Assembly: GCF_000715075.1 (NCBI RefSeq)
Contig: NC_134081.1
Location: 108,736,108-108,800,107 of the forward strand
Direction: 5' to 3'
From: Nicotiana tabacum
Lineage: Eukaryota; Streptophyta; Magnoliopsida; Solanales; Solanaceae
DNA length: 64,000 nucleotides
In this document: positions 47,139 to 58,967 of the stretch, piece after piece
How positions within the stretch are numbered: position 1 is the stretch's first letter
How the letters are laid out: each line of letters opens with the position of its first letter
The notes under the pieces: model-generated
The model's input: the letters and a program-made list of their open reading frames with translations, nothing else
What the model was told of the DNA's origin: nothing
Database searches by the model: none
Translations under genes and position numbers: made by a program

Positions 47139-47372
47139 TGTGTATATTTTTTAGAAAATATTGTAGGTATATAATATAAAATGTATAATTTGGAATTTTT
47201 TTTGATATATTACATGTTCATTTTTGAGTATATAACTGATTCATTCATGGTAATAAATCTGATTATTGTGAGAATAATATTTAAATCTCTCGTTCCTATA
47301 ATTACTCTTCTTCCGATCTCATCGAAGTCGTTCCTACTTTCTCGCGCATGGAGAAAGGAGTAGGGAATTGGG

Positions 47373-48276
47373 TAGGGGTGTGGTTCGGTTTGGTGGGTTA
47401 TTTTGTAAAATTTGTACCATATCAATTTTTCAGTTATTCTATTTTATATAATTAAAATTAGACTTTTTGAAACCATTCCAATCATATCGGTTTCTCTTCG
47501 GTATCGGTATGGTTCGGTTAATTTTCGGTATTTTATTTTAAATAAAATGTAAAAGTCACTAATATAAGTAAAATGCAATAACATACGTACTTTTATAGGA
47601 TTTAGCAAAACTCTCTAGACGTTTTTACATTTTAAAAGGTGATGAATTAAGAAAATATGTAAGATGTCTAGACTAAAGTATAGATCCATCAACTATTCTA
47701 TAACAACGTAAAAGAAATTAAGCAAATTAATATAAAAATATATAAATCACACGAGTGGAAAGATATTAACCAAGCTGGTACTTGGACTCAAGAATAAAAT
47801 TTATAGAAGATTAAATATTCCTAAAGATAAATCTAAATCATACGAATGGAAACATATTTAATACATTGTAGTTTGCTACTCATAATCTCTACAATACCTT
47901 ATGTCATGCTAGTGAATATGCTGAAAATAATTTAGTTTCAATAGGATTAACATTATAGGTTTGAGAATTAGGATTTTGAGTTTAATTACTTGTTGGCTTG
48001 TAACTGTTTTCATAATTTCAAGACCCAAGAAAAACTTTAATGCATTATTATTTTTAAACTTAATATATAAATATATTTTTCACATATAAATTTATTCGGT
48101 ACGGTTCGGTATTTTTTCGGTTTATTTTTATACAATAAAAAACTTACCTTAATTATCGACATTGTTATAGATTTATATAAAAACCCAAGGTTTTATTAAA
48201 AGAAACCTAAAAATTGGTTCGGTTCGAGTTGGTTCGATCGATTTAGTCGATTTTTAAATATTCATTGACACCTGTA
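47373..48276. mobile_element. hAT-like non-autonomous element (MITE), 904 bp
   Basis: Ends TAGGGGTGTGG on the left and ACACCTGTA on the right form a short imperfect terminal inverted repeat (TAGGGGTGT / TACAGGTGT). It is flanked by an 8-bp near-direct repeat, gaattggg (47365-47372) and gaattagg (48277-48284), the length typical of hAT transposons. Subterminal regions are rich in GGTTCGGT words on both sides. No transposase frame is present. Confidence 0.55.
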
Positions 48277-48729
48277 GAATTAGGGATAACCTTTTGAGAG
48301 AGAATGGGAATAGATAAATAAGGGTCGAAACTGGTTCCTCAATTTAAGGGTCATTAATTATTTTTTAAAACTTGCTTGTACGTAAACAAATATGAAGTAT
48401 GCTATTATTGTTAATTAATTTGTTGTTTCTGGAATAAACTAAAATTAATGTTATTTATTTAAATAATTCTTAATTAATGACCAACAATGTAAAAATCTCT
48501 TCTTCTCAAATCTTTGTTATCGGTTACCCTGCCTTCGGAATTCACCCAGCACCGATCACATCCTTGCAACCGGTATCGACTACTTGCTGATTCACATTTT
48601 ACTTGTCTTCATATTCACGTGTCGCCTTCTCATTCATCCAATCGTCACTAACTAATTTTACCGCATACACTACATGTTATTTTTTTTGCTTTAGTTTTCT
48701 TATTATCTTTATGTTGATATTGCTTCTTT

Positions 48730-48840
48730 CTTTGAGCCGATATTCTATCAAAAACAAAACATCTTTATCTTTACAATATAGGGGTAAAGTCTATATACAC
48801 ACTATCCTCTCAGATTCCACGGGGTTTGTTGTTGTTGTTT
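48730..48840 (+). mobile_element. Diverged SINE copy
   Basis: Plus-strand copy of the same SINE family as at 18706-18818: TTTGAGCCGATATTCTATC, AGGGGTAAAGTCTATATACA, CACTATCCTCTCAGATTCCA and a GTTGTTGTTG tail. Many substitutions; target duplicates unclear. Confidence 0.7.
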
Positions 48841-49756
48841 ATGCTTATGGTTCGTTGTAAAACCTTTTCATTTCCATTGACAATTTAGGGGCAGAACAAA
48901 TAATGGTTTACAGGATTAATTGATAAGTGAAATTATGATTTGATGCGTTAGAACTAAACTAATCCAATCCAAATGTTACATTAATTTATGGTTTCGCATA
49001 TAGTCATGGTTTGACTTGAAATTTAAACGATAGACAACATCGTTTTCCCATATTACACTATTTTTCATATTATATTTCCAGTTTAAGCGTAACACCAGCC
49101 GTTGTAATTTTAATAAATCAAACGAAAGAATCAAAACAAAGATAGAGTTAAAGAGTATGCTAAAATTAATAATGATAAATGTACTTTCGTGTGTGGTAAC
49201 GGTGTGAAGTGGGAGGAATAATAATGTATTGGGGGTATTTTGATCGTACCCTTATATGAGCATCGGATATTTTACATGGAAAAACATCGCAAAGTCCACC
49301 TTTACCAACTATGATACGACTCGTACATAAATAAAAGTTTAACTTTCTATTGATAATTTTTTTTGTGATATTGTATCTTAAAGATGATATTTAATTTTAT
49401 CTTTGAACAAAAGAGTTTGACTAACCCTGCTTAACTCAATCTTAGGATTGATCCTTCTACCATGATCTTTTCAAGGGTTGATTCTTTATCTATTTATAAG
49501 TTTCATGAGTATATAAATGGTCCTGTTTAAATATCATTTTTCACTAGAGAATTCTTTTTTAATGTGTTAGACATTTTAAGATCAAAAGAAAATAACGGAG
49601 GCACCTCGAATATTTCATCTGATTGTGAACCATATTTCCAGAAAGTCATTAAGTTTGGCATCAACATGAAGAGACCAAAAGAAATAATTTTGACAAAAAC
49701 GCAGAATATTTTATTTTCTATGCGAATTGCAGAGTAAAAATATTACTTAATAACAC
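48841..49756. other. Intergenic DNA, no gene seen
   Basis: AT-rich stretch between the SINE relic and the tRNA gene, without convincing frames or repeats. Confidence 0.5.
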
Positions 49757-49760
49757 AAAA
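49757..49760 (-). terminator. Pol III terminator of tRNA-Ser
   Basis: Four T residues on the minus strand, 8 nt past the tRNA 3' end. Confidence 0.6.
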
Positions 49761-49768
49761 TATTAATA

Positions 49769-49850
49769 CGTCGACAACAGGGTTCGAACCTGCGCGGGCG
49801 AAGCCCAACAGATTTCAAGTCTGTCTCCTTAACCACTCGGACATATCGAC
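49769..49850 (-). tRNA. tRNA-Ser(UGA)
   Basis: Complete nuclear tRNA gene of 82 nt without intron on the minus strand. The acceptor stem GTCGATA pairs with TGTCGAC. The anticodon loop CTTGAAA carries TGA (plus-strand tca at 49815-49817). A long variable arm (TGGGCTTCGCCCG) is present, as in class II serine tRNAs, and the T-arm is GCAGG-TTCGAAC-CCTGT. The internal B box GGTTCGAACCC and an A-box-like TGTCCGAGTGG are intact. An upstream CAA motif (CAAAACAG just before the gene) and a downstream TTTT run (49757-49760 on the minus strand) fit plant Pol III genes. CCA is not encoded, as expected. It decodes UCA and other UCN serine codons. Confidence 0.95.
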
Positions 49851-51512
49851 TTCTGTTTTGATCAGTGTATATTATATAAATTCACTAAAATTGCAGTTCT
49901 TCATGGAAAACTAAACAAACGGCAGATAAGAAACTACTGAATGTTCCTTTCATTTGTTTGTTTTTTAATCACCCTTCTTTTGTTTGGTTTAAGAAAAAAA
50001 GTGGATTGAATGTTTAAAGAGGAATAAATTTTCCTCTAGGCCTATTTAGTTTTCCTTTTAATGACTTATAATTTCAAGCATTGTCTTAATTTGATTGTGT
50101 GTTTATGGTAAAAATGATAGTAGTACCCAATTATGTGGAGAAGCTGAAGCAAATTTACCATAAGCGATATTCAATCAAGGTGGTGATTTTTCGGAATTCC
50201 GAAGACATGATCTATTCTACATTTATACGTGCAAAAATTATTTTGGGAATTGTTGTATACTTGTATGTGAATTTCTTTTAGAATGTTGGAGGAACCAATA
50301 CAGAAGGATCAATGTGCATAGCTTTATGGCAACATTACCGGAGTATACTATTAATACATTGCAAAGGGGTGGAACAAATTCAACCGAGGTAATTTATAAG
50401 TATTTAGGTAAAATTTATTCTTAACGCTGATATGGAAAAGCCACTTGGCATTTTAGTGTGGCTTACAAAACAGAAAAACAGATGCGGTATGGTAACAATA
50501 CTGGGCAAAATGATATTATGTGAAAGGTGGATAAAGTTGAGTGTATTTATTAACACACAATTAAGTTTAATGATTTTTCTGCAATAATTTCATAAGTTGG
50601 ATGATCGTACATAATGTGTGGCTATGATGGGCCACTTATCGCCGAGAATGCTAGAGGAAACCCAAGGTATTGAGGGGAAGTGCAGATAGCCCCCTCAATA
50701 ATCATAACTTATAAATTTTAGCCGCTTTAAAATCACCTTCAGCCTTAAGTCAACTGAAGTTACAAAAATTCGTTTGTGGAACTATAAAATTTTGTATGAT
50801 GTTTGGCATATTATTTGTGCAAGCAATCTTCAGACATTTGTGACAAGTTTGCCGGAAGAATCAGCTAAAAAGGACTTTTGAAGTCTTGTGTAACAATTTA
50901 TGACACATTTTTTGGTAACATCCTAGGATATGTTTTGCATAATACTCATTTATGAGAATGTCTCAAAATAGGTCGAAGGTATTTTGAGACATTTTGAAAC
51001 ATCCCTCGGGATATTTCTTCTGCTTCTTTCTTTTTGATGTTTGATCTTTTTTCCACAGATATTTCAAATATCTCCACAGATGTTAACATCTTAGTAGATG
51101 TTTGAAACATTTCTCTACATATTTGAAACATCTTCCTAAATATTTGAGGATTAGGAGTAGTGGGGATAGAGATGAGCATTGCGATATGGAGGAGCAAGGG
51201 AATGAAAGAGAGGAGCGTTACGAGATGGAGGATCAAGGGGAGGAGGAGGAGTGGCGGGAGGGGGAGGAGGATGAGGAGGAGGTGAGGAGCGGGAGGAGGA
51301 ATGGGGGTGGAGGAGGAGGGGGACTGTTTTATCAATAAGAGAACTTTGGGATTTTTAAAAATTATGTCAATAAACTAATCACAAAAGTATCCCTTCTACC
51401 CCATTCTTAACACTTTTGTCTTAAAAATTTGATATAAGTTTTGACGTGTATTTAAAATTAAAATACCGCCAAAAAGATATTCTTTAGAGTTTTATATTGA
51501 TTAAGATAGAGA
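49851..51512. other. Intergenic DNA with a purine tract, no gene seen
   Basis: No gene recognised. 51170-51335 is almost pure purine (GGA/GAG-rich) on the plus strand and can keep long frames open in both directions by composition alone. 50950-51150 holds repeated 'tttgaaacat' and 'gagacatttt' words. Confidence 0.5.
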
Positions 51513-51517
51513 GCTAT

Positions 51518-52421
51518 TGATAGAATGTATCAGTCCATCAAACTGTATAGAGACCCGGTCCTATACCAGTTTTCACAGAAATAGCTAATGAACCAGTAAG
51601 TAAATGACACGAGAGATTTTTACGTGAAAAAATCTCTGCTCAAGGGGATAAAAAACCACGACCTACACTGGTAGGATTTTAACTTCACTACTGAGCAATC
51701 TTTAGATTACAACCTATTGCAACCTAGGAATTAAGCTCTTAATCCCTCACTAGCTTGCAATACACCTATTACAAGCCACTTTGCAATACACCTATTACAA
51801 AGACTTCAACTCATGACTAACTCTAGTCACGACACAAGCTCTACGGGTTTGTGATTTTTGAGGTTCCTAATTTAAGCTTCTAGATAAGCAAAGTAGGAAT
51901 TATAATAAATAGCAAATACAAAGATACAACTCAACTAAGGACATACAAAAGACTTGTTATGGAACTGGTCCATAGTAGTGTTGCACTTTGTTCTTGATGC
52001 ACTTATGACTTCAATGCTGGATAATCAGATCTTGAATGCTTTAGTGAATATCACAAGTGTTCAAGTGATATTTTTTTTGTAATGCTTCTTGTTAATATCC
52101 TTTGAATGACATCATTTAGATGATGTAAATACTTGGTTGGTAAAAAGCATTTCCCAATGGGAAGTGACTGCTGCACTGTAGCATGTACAACGCAGGCAAT
52201 CACTTTTCAGCTGTAGAGTTGACTTTGTACTGCTGTCAGGGAAACTCAAAGGGATCAGGTCCCTGAGTTGATTCTTTTCTGTCTGAAGTCATACAACATA
52301 CATTAACTTGAGTCCGTTGATAAAGATATATACCAAGTGTACATCAGGTCCTTTATTTGGTTCTTAACAATAAGTTTGTTAAATCATCAAAACATAATTC
52401 TAAGATACTTTAAACCCATCA
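51518..52421 (-). repeat. 3' LTR of the Sirevirus (904 bp)
   Basis: Minus strand starts TGATGGGTTTAAAG and ends TACATTCTATCA. It contains the palindrome-like TCAGGTCCCTGA near 52256. It matches 61013-61925 closely throughout. Confidence 0.92.
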
Positions 52422-52630
52422 AGTTCCCCCTTTTTGATAATGACAAACTTTAAAAATTGACAACCATTTGCATAGCACAATAAATCAGATAAAGTACCAG
52501 GAACTTCACAAGATCCCCCGGACTCTGAACTTCACAAGATCCCCCGGACTCTGAACTTCACAAGTTCCCCCGGACTTTATGCTTCCCCCTTAATCAGATC
52601 CCCCTGCTTCAATTTATCTTCCCCTTTTTG
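52422..52630 (-). promoter_or_regulatory. Multiple polypurine tracts of the Sirevirus
   Basis: On the minus strand, GGGGGA-type purine blocks occur at about 52424-52435, 52513-52519, 52540-52546, 52566-52571, 52584-52588, 52600-52604 and 52620-52628. Three sit in a 26-bp tandem repeat (AACTTCACAAGATCCCCCGG on the plus strand). The one at 52424 abuts the LTR and is the likely functional primer. Confidence 0.8.
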
Positions 52631-52940
52631 GCATCATTAAAAATACACAAGCAAGCAATCAGCATAAAAAAGTCTAGCCTAGCTCACTCATGCCACATGT
52701 GTGCACACAACATGATAGAAAAGAGAAGCAGAAAGAGACAAGCAGTTAACAGCAAAAGAGAGTCTTCATTGATTTTTATAAAACATAAGCCTTTTCCATT
52801 ACAGCAAAGGCAAGTTTGGACTGTTAAAAGCGGGAGCAGTACAAGTGAAATCTATCCACATCACAAAAAAGATAAAAACAACTACCACAAGTCATCAAAA
52901 CAAAAGATAGAAACTTGACACTGGTCACTGGAAGATTTTC

Positions 52941-55139
52941 TTAGGGGGCACTAGAGGAGGAAGGCTTGGAGGAGGCAACAAGAGTGTTGAGAACAAGGTC
53001 AATCCGAGCATTTGCGGACATTTGCTCTGCGAGCAGTTTCTCTCTCAGGTTCTCCACCTGTTGCCTGAGCTCAGCATTTTCTTTAGACAGACGAGCAACT
53101 TCTTCACTTGATGAACTGGAGGGTCCTGGTGCTGCTATAGCCTGACTAAGCTGAGTCTCAAGAATGGCGTTCCTTGCCTTCAGCTTCCTGATCTCCTCTG
53201 TGGTACTATTCTGGGCATTGATTAGCTGTGCGATCGTCGAAGTGCTTCCCATTCCTCTAACCTTTTCAATACATTCACATTCCTCCGTGTAGTTTTCGAG
53301 AAGGTTTGTTTCCTGGTCCCCATCTTGGAATTTCCTAAGGGTACATCAAAGAAGTTGAAGACACGCGTGAGAAGAAAGCCATACGGAAGTCCATGGTTCC
53401 CATCTTTGAAAGCTGCCACTTTCTATATATGTTCAATCATAATGGCAGGCAAGTTGATAGAACGAAACTCATCTAGTGCTTCCATTAAGTATAGATCAGA
53501 CCTGGAAGTAATGGACATTATTTCAGCACGAGGGAGCAGAACCTTGTTAACCAACTCGAACAACAGTTGGTACACAGGAAGCAGAGCCTTCTTGTGTACC
53601 CATTCACCATGCTGGACAGCTTTTTCTTTCACAATGACGCTCCTAAAATTAGAGCCACAAGCACCTCTCACAGATGACAACCCTTCAGATGGAACCTTGA
53701 GAATGTCCCCCAACACAGTAGCATCCAATACCATATCCACTCCATTCACTAAAACACAGATATGGTCATCTTCAATAGTGAAGAGGTCGGCATAGAAGCT
53801 TTTGACTTTATCCTCATATACTTTGGCCACATCCTCTTTGAACAGATGGCCCCACTGCTAAAATTCCACCATCTCAAGAATTTGTCTCATACCCGCCATT
53901 TCAGAAATCTCTGGGTCAAAAGTGCGACCCCACAGTACCTTTTGATGTCTCAACCTTTCTTGCCCTAGTACACTTACACTTTTCACTTTTTTTTCAGAAC
54001 CGGGTTCCCTAACAGTTTCCAACTTCCTTTTGCCAGACCTGCCAATGGACTTGCCCTTACCACTTGATTTTACTAGAATATCATCATCAAACACAGATTC
54101 TTCCTCCACAACTTGCTTAGACTTGACACTACCTTTCACAGACTTTTTACTTGGTTTTTCAACAACTTTCTTTGAAGCACTCTCAATAGATTGTTTCTTT
54201 TTCTGAGATCTCTCAACCAGGGAACTTGGTTCCTCCTGAGCATCCTCATCCACCTCTACTACTGGAATATTTTTGTCACACACAATTCCCCTTCCTTTAT
54301 CAGCCTCTTCTTCTTCTTCTTGCTACTTCTTCTGCTTTTCTTCAGGGCAGACTCAAAAGCCTCCTTCTTTTGCAACCTTGTGGTAGGTTGCTTAGAAGGG
54401 GGCTCAGGAGTGACCACGAGCTTTCTAATCTTGAAGGAGCACTGAGAACCACATCATCCTGATCATCCTTATCACTAAGTCTCACAACAGGAGGGATAGA
54501 CTCCAACGGCTCAGCGTCAAAGTGAGGAGACGGAGCAGGGTCAAAGCTGACCTGGAAAGATAATTCCTGACCTATTTCCTCAAGGAGGGGATCAGGTTCA
54601 TCAGCAGGGTTCCCAGTAGCTTCTTCAGGTGCAGGTGGTTCAAAGAGCACCATTGTTCCTTTTTCTTCTAAGAGCGGAGTCTCTTCCTCCTGAGACTCAG
54701 GCATGGTAGAAGGTCCTTCATTCACCAGTCCCTCAGCAGCAATGGCCAATATGTTTTCAGTGGCCTCCTTTCCCAAAGACTCCATGGGAGCAACAGTGTC
54801 CAAGACTGGAGAACTTATGTACTGATCAATATCTTCCTCAAAAACCCCTTTATCTTGTTGAGTTTCACCCTCTTTTTCATCCTTATTCTAGTTTTTGAGA
54901 GTATTAGGCAACAAAGAAGAAACATTGTTGACTTTTGAGACTTCTGAGTCTTCAACACTTAACGAAGGAATATGGTCAGATGGAGTGGTGAGAGAGATAA
55001 GAGGTGAAAGAGAATCAGGTTTGGATATATCGGTGTCAGTAATGGTGGAAGAGGGGATTTTTGGTGGTATTTCGGAGGAGGCAGATGAGTCGAAGATGTT
55101 ACCTTCCAAGGTGGGTAGGGTAGCTTGCTCTTTAGCCAT
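52941..55139 (-). pseudogene. Env-like third ORF of the Sirevirus
   Basis: Minus-strand ORF between RNase H and the 3' LTR, starting at 55139 (MAKEQATLPTLEGNIFDSSA). The N-terminal third is acidic and Ser/Pro-rich, then comes a lysine-rich nuclear-type stretch near 54200 (SKKVVEKPSKKSVKG). A folded domain is at 53830-53423: FTIEDDHICVLVNGVDMVLD, then LLPVYQLLFELVNKVLLPR and INLPAIMIEHI, continuing with HGLPYGFLLTRVF. The C-terminus (53252-52941) is a coiled coil (EEIRKLKARNAILETQL, ENAELRQQVENLREKL). Stops at 54888, 53858 and 53420 and frame changes near 54300 and 53240 break it. Sireviruses carry such env-like ORFs; no signal peptide or convincing membrane segment is seen here, so a membrane role is doubtful. 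Confidence 0.75.
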
Positions 55140-55858
55140 GGTAGATAGTTAGATTGAAGAATCTGGAAGGATGGAGAGAGAGAGAGGTATGATCGCTCAA
55201 GGTTAGGAATTAATGGGTTTTAAGGAGGGAAAGGATAATTATAAGGGAAGAGAGAAACGGGTTCTGAAATGGTGGTAGGTTTGTGGGAAGATGCACCGTT
55301 GCAGAGGGAAGTGAAAATATTTGAAAGAAAAGGTGGATGACGTGGCAGTTAATTTTATTTCTTTTGAGATACGCATAAGAAAAATACAAGACTACTAACC
55401 TGTGGTACAAGAACTGGGTTCCTGACCAGTCTTTTTTAAAAAGATTTTCAACTCTCTTTTGCTGCTCATGCATTGTTCCTTTAGCTTCTATAATCATCAT
55501 GTGTCTTCCTGCAACGGTATAGAAGTGAGTTAAGCTTGGCCAGAAAACACTTTAGCTAGATTTACATGAATGTAATTTTCATAGCCATAGGGAAGGGAAT
55601 CTGGTTCTCAATTTGGCTTGATTAACCCCAGTGCCATCCTGTTTCTCTCAAAAAGTTCCTCGCTTAGAGCTTTGGTGAAGATATCTGTAATTTGGTCTTT
55701 TGTACTACAGAACTTCATGCAAATAAGCCCCTGCTCCACGTTGTCTCTGAGAAAATGATGTCTCACATCAATGTTCTTGGTTCTCTAGTGTTGGACCGGG
55801 TTCTTTTCCATGTTGTGTGCACTGTTATTATCACATAACAGAGGTACACAGTCAGTGT

Positions 55859-58800
55859 ATACCCCAAAATCCTCCAATTGTTGTTTGATTCACAAGAGCT
55901 GAGCATAGCAGGACGCTGCAGCAACATATTCTGCTTCTGCTATTGAGAGAGCTACTGAATTTTGCTTCCTTGTACCCCATGAAATCAGATAGGATCCTAG
56001 GAAATGAGCCATTCCAGATGTGCTCTTCCTGTCCACAAGGTAACCTGCATAGTCAGCGTCAACATAACCAACAATATTAAAGTTGTCACCTGAAGGGTAA
56101 TACAGAACCAGTTCCTGTGTTCCCTTAAGATATCTCAGAATCCTTTTAGCAGCTTTTAGATGAGATTCCTTGGGATTTGATTGAAACCTTGCATATAAAC
56201 CCACATTGAATACAATATCTGGCCTGCTGGCAGTGAGGTAGAGGAGTGATCCAATAATGCCTCGATACATTGTTTGATTTATAGGAGAGCCAGATTCATC
56301 CATGTCTAGATTAGCGGTAGTGGCAATGAGGGTGTCAATCACCTTTGATGCTTTCATATCAAACCTCTTCAAAAGCTCCTTGATATATTTCTGCTAACTA
56401 ATACGATTTCCCTTCGTGGACTGCTTCACTTGAAGACCCAAGAAAAAGTTCAGCTCCCCCATCATGCTTATCTCAAACTCACTTCCCATGAGTTTTGCAA
56501 ATTTCTCACAAAGTGAGTCAGCTGTTGCCCCAAAGATAATATCATCAACATATACCTGAATAATGAGCAGGTTCCTTCCTCGTTTCTTCAGAAACAGAGT
56601 GTTGTCAATTTTTCCTCTTGTAAAGCCATTTTCTAAGAGAAACTTTGACAACCTTTCATACCAAGCTCGAGGAGCCTGCTTCAAACCATACAGTGCCTTG
56701 TCCAATTTGAACATATATTCAGGATATTTATGACATTCAAAACCTGGAGGTTGCTTAACATAGACTTCTTCCTTTAGAAAACCATTCAAAAATGCACTTT
56801 TGACATTCATTTGGAACAAGGTGAATTCCATATGTGATGCAAAGGCAATGAGAATTCTGATGGCTTCCATACGAGCAACTGGAGCGAAAGTCTCATCATA
56901 ATCAATCCCTTCCTTCTGATTATAACCTTGGACAACCAGCCTTGCCTTGTTCCTTGTAGTGTTTCCATGCTCATCAAGCTTTTTCCTGAATACCCACCTG
57001 GTTCCTATGATGGTTCTATATGAGGGTCTAGGTACCAGGTGCCATACTTTGTTCCTTTCAAATTGATACAGCTCCTCCTGCATAGCTGTGATCCAGTCTG
57101 CATCCTTCAAGGCTTCCTTAATATTTTTGGGTTCTATTTGGGAAAGAAAGGCTGAGAAGGTAAGTGAATTTCTGGCTTTTGATCTAGTTTGGACTCCAGA
57201 ATCAAGGGGGGTTATTATATTATCGAGAGGATGAGAGCTTTTGGGTTTCCAATTTGGAACCTGAATCTCATTAGTGGAGGAACTAGGTAATCTTAAATGG
57301 TTCCCTTGAATTCCTCTTTCTGCTACTTGTGGGGTACTTTGAACTGCATCAGCTACTCTTTCTTCAGCTTCAACAGTTGTGATGTATGTACCTGGTTCCT
57401 CTTGAGTTGGAGAGGAAGAGGTTGCATTGTCTTCATTTGTCTCCTTCATTTGACTCATCATATCTGCCTTTCCATTTGCCATGTCAGTGATCTCTCCTGG
57501 AACTAGCAGTGGCTCACTGTCTTGATCATCCTTGTTGCTCTTCTCACCAGATGGAAGTGTTTTATTGAAGATTACATGAACACTTTCTTCCACACGCTGA
57601 GTCCTTTTATTGTAAACCTTGTAAGCTTTGCTTTGAGAGGAATACCCCAGAAAAATTCCTTCATCACTTTTGGCGTCAAATTTTCCAAGCTGATCCTTTC
57701 CATTGTTAAGAACATAGCATTTGCACCCAAACGTTCTTAGGTGAGTCAGTTTGGGATTCCTTCCATTGAGCAGTTCATAGGGAGTTTTGTTCAGGAAGCA
57801 TCTGATCATGCACCTATTCACCAAGTAGCAGGCTGTATTTATGGCTTCTGCCCAGAAGTTTTTGGCTATCCCACTATCAATAAGCATTGTTCTAGCCATA
57901 TCTTCAAGGGTTCTGTTCTTCCTTTCTATAATTCCATTTTGCTGTAGAGTTCTTGGAGCTGAGAAGTTGTGGGTGATGCCATTTTCACTGCAGAATTCAT
58001 CAAACTTGGCATTGTCAAATTCTGTTCCATGATCGGATCTGATGCAAGCCACTTTTGATTCCATCTTCACTTGGATTTTCTTGACAAAGGCTACAAACAC
58101 CTCGAAGGTCTCATCCTTGGTTCTGAGAAACAGTGTCCAAGTGAATCTTGAGTAGTCATCTACTATCACAAAAATATATCTTTTTTCTCCTCTGCTTGGC
58201 ACTCTCATAGGGCCACATAGATCCATATGAATGAGTTGAAGTGGCTTTGATGTGCTGACATCCTTCTTTGGCTTGAATGAGGATTTCACATGCTTTCCTC
58301 TAGCACATGCATCACACACTCTGTGCTCCTTGAATTTTGAATTTGGTAATCCACGAACCAGGTCCTTATGTATCAGCTTGTTCAGAAGAGAGAAGCTTGC
58401 ATGTCCCAGCCTTCTGTGCCATAACTTTGCATCATCATCAACTGCTTTCAAGCAGCTCATATCACCACTTTGTAGGGATTCAAAATCAGCAACGTAGATG
58501 TTCTTGTATCTTTTGGCCACTAGTACCACTTCACCAGTTACTAGATTAGTAACTGTGCACACCTTTGACAAGAACTCCACCTTGTTTCCTTTATCACAGA
58601 TTTGAGAAACACTCAAGAGACTATACTTCAGGCCATTTACATAGTACTCGTTCTCAATTGAGTGTGAGAGAGGCTTTCTAACTTTTCCAACACCAAGAAT
58701 GTACCCCCATTTCCTATTTCCAAAGGATACATTCCCTCCTTGCAGGGCTTTTAGTGAAAGGAAGTACATGGTATTCCCAGTCATATGCTTAGGGAATCTA

Positions 58801-58967
58801 CTATCCATAATCCATTGTTGACTTCTTCCTTTCACTGTTCCCTGCACAGATAAATCAAGGGTTAGATTTAGGAACCCAAACAAGTTTGGGTCCCTTGTAA
58901 TGAGAAAAAGGATGAATGAGAGCTCTTCTAGTCCATGCGGGCAACATGCGTTTCTTATGAGTGGCAC
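55859..58967 (-). pseudogene. pol of the Sirevirus (protease, integrase, RT, RNase H)
   Basis: Minus-strand copia polyprotein, open for 857 codons (58967-56394) and then after one stop to 55890. The protease site is [14 protein letters not shown], so the catalytic D-S-G reads D-S-R (AGA at 58799-58797). GAG-pre-integrase has [16 protein letters not shown] and CDACARGKH. The integrase core has [22 protein letters not shown] and [15 protein letters not shown], giving intact D, D and E. RT has [45 protein letters not shown] and an intact catalytic [10 protein letters not shown]. RNase H has VDADYAGYLVDRKSTSG and AEAEYVAAASC. Stops at 56394 (NRIS*QKY) and 55890 (QLL*IK) are consistent with CAG to TAG and TGG to TGA. 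Apart from these and the protease change it looks recently functional. Confidence 0.92.

Noticed and set aside
50946..51335. 129-codon minus-strand frame rich in Pro and Leu
   Set aside because: Antisense reading of a purine tract; low complexity and no start context or homology.
53325..53795. 156-codon plus-strand frame over the Sirevirus env-like ORF
   Set aside because: Shadow of the minus-strand ORF; the minus strand has the coherent protein.
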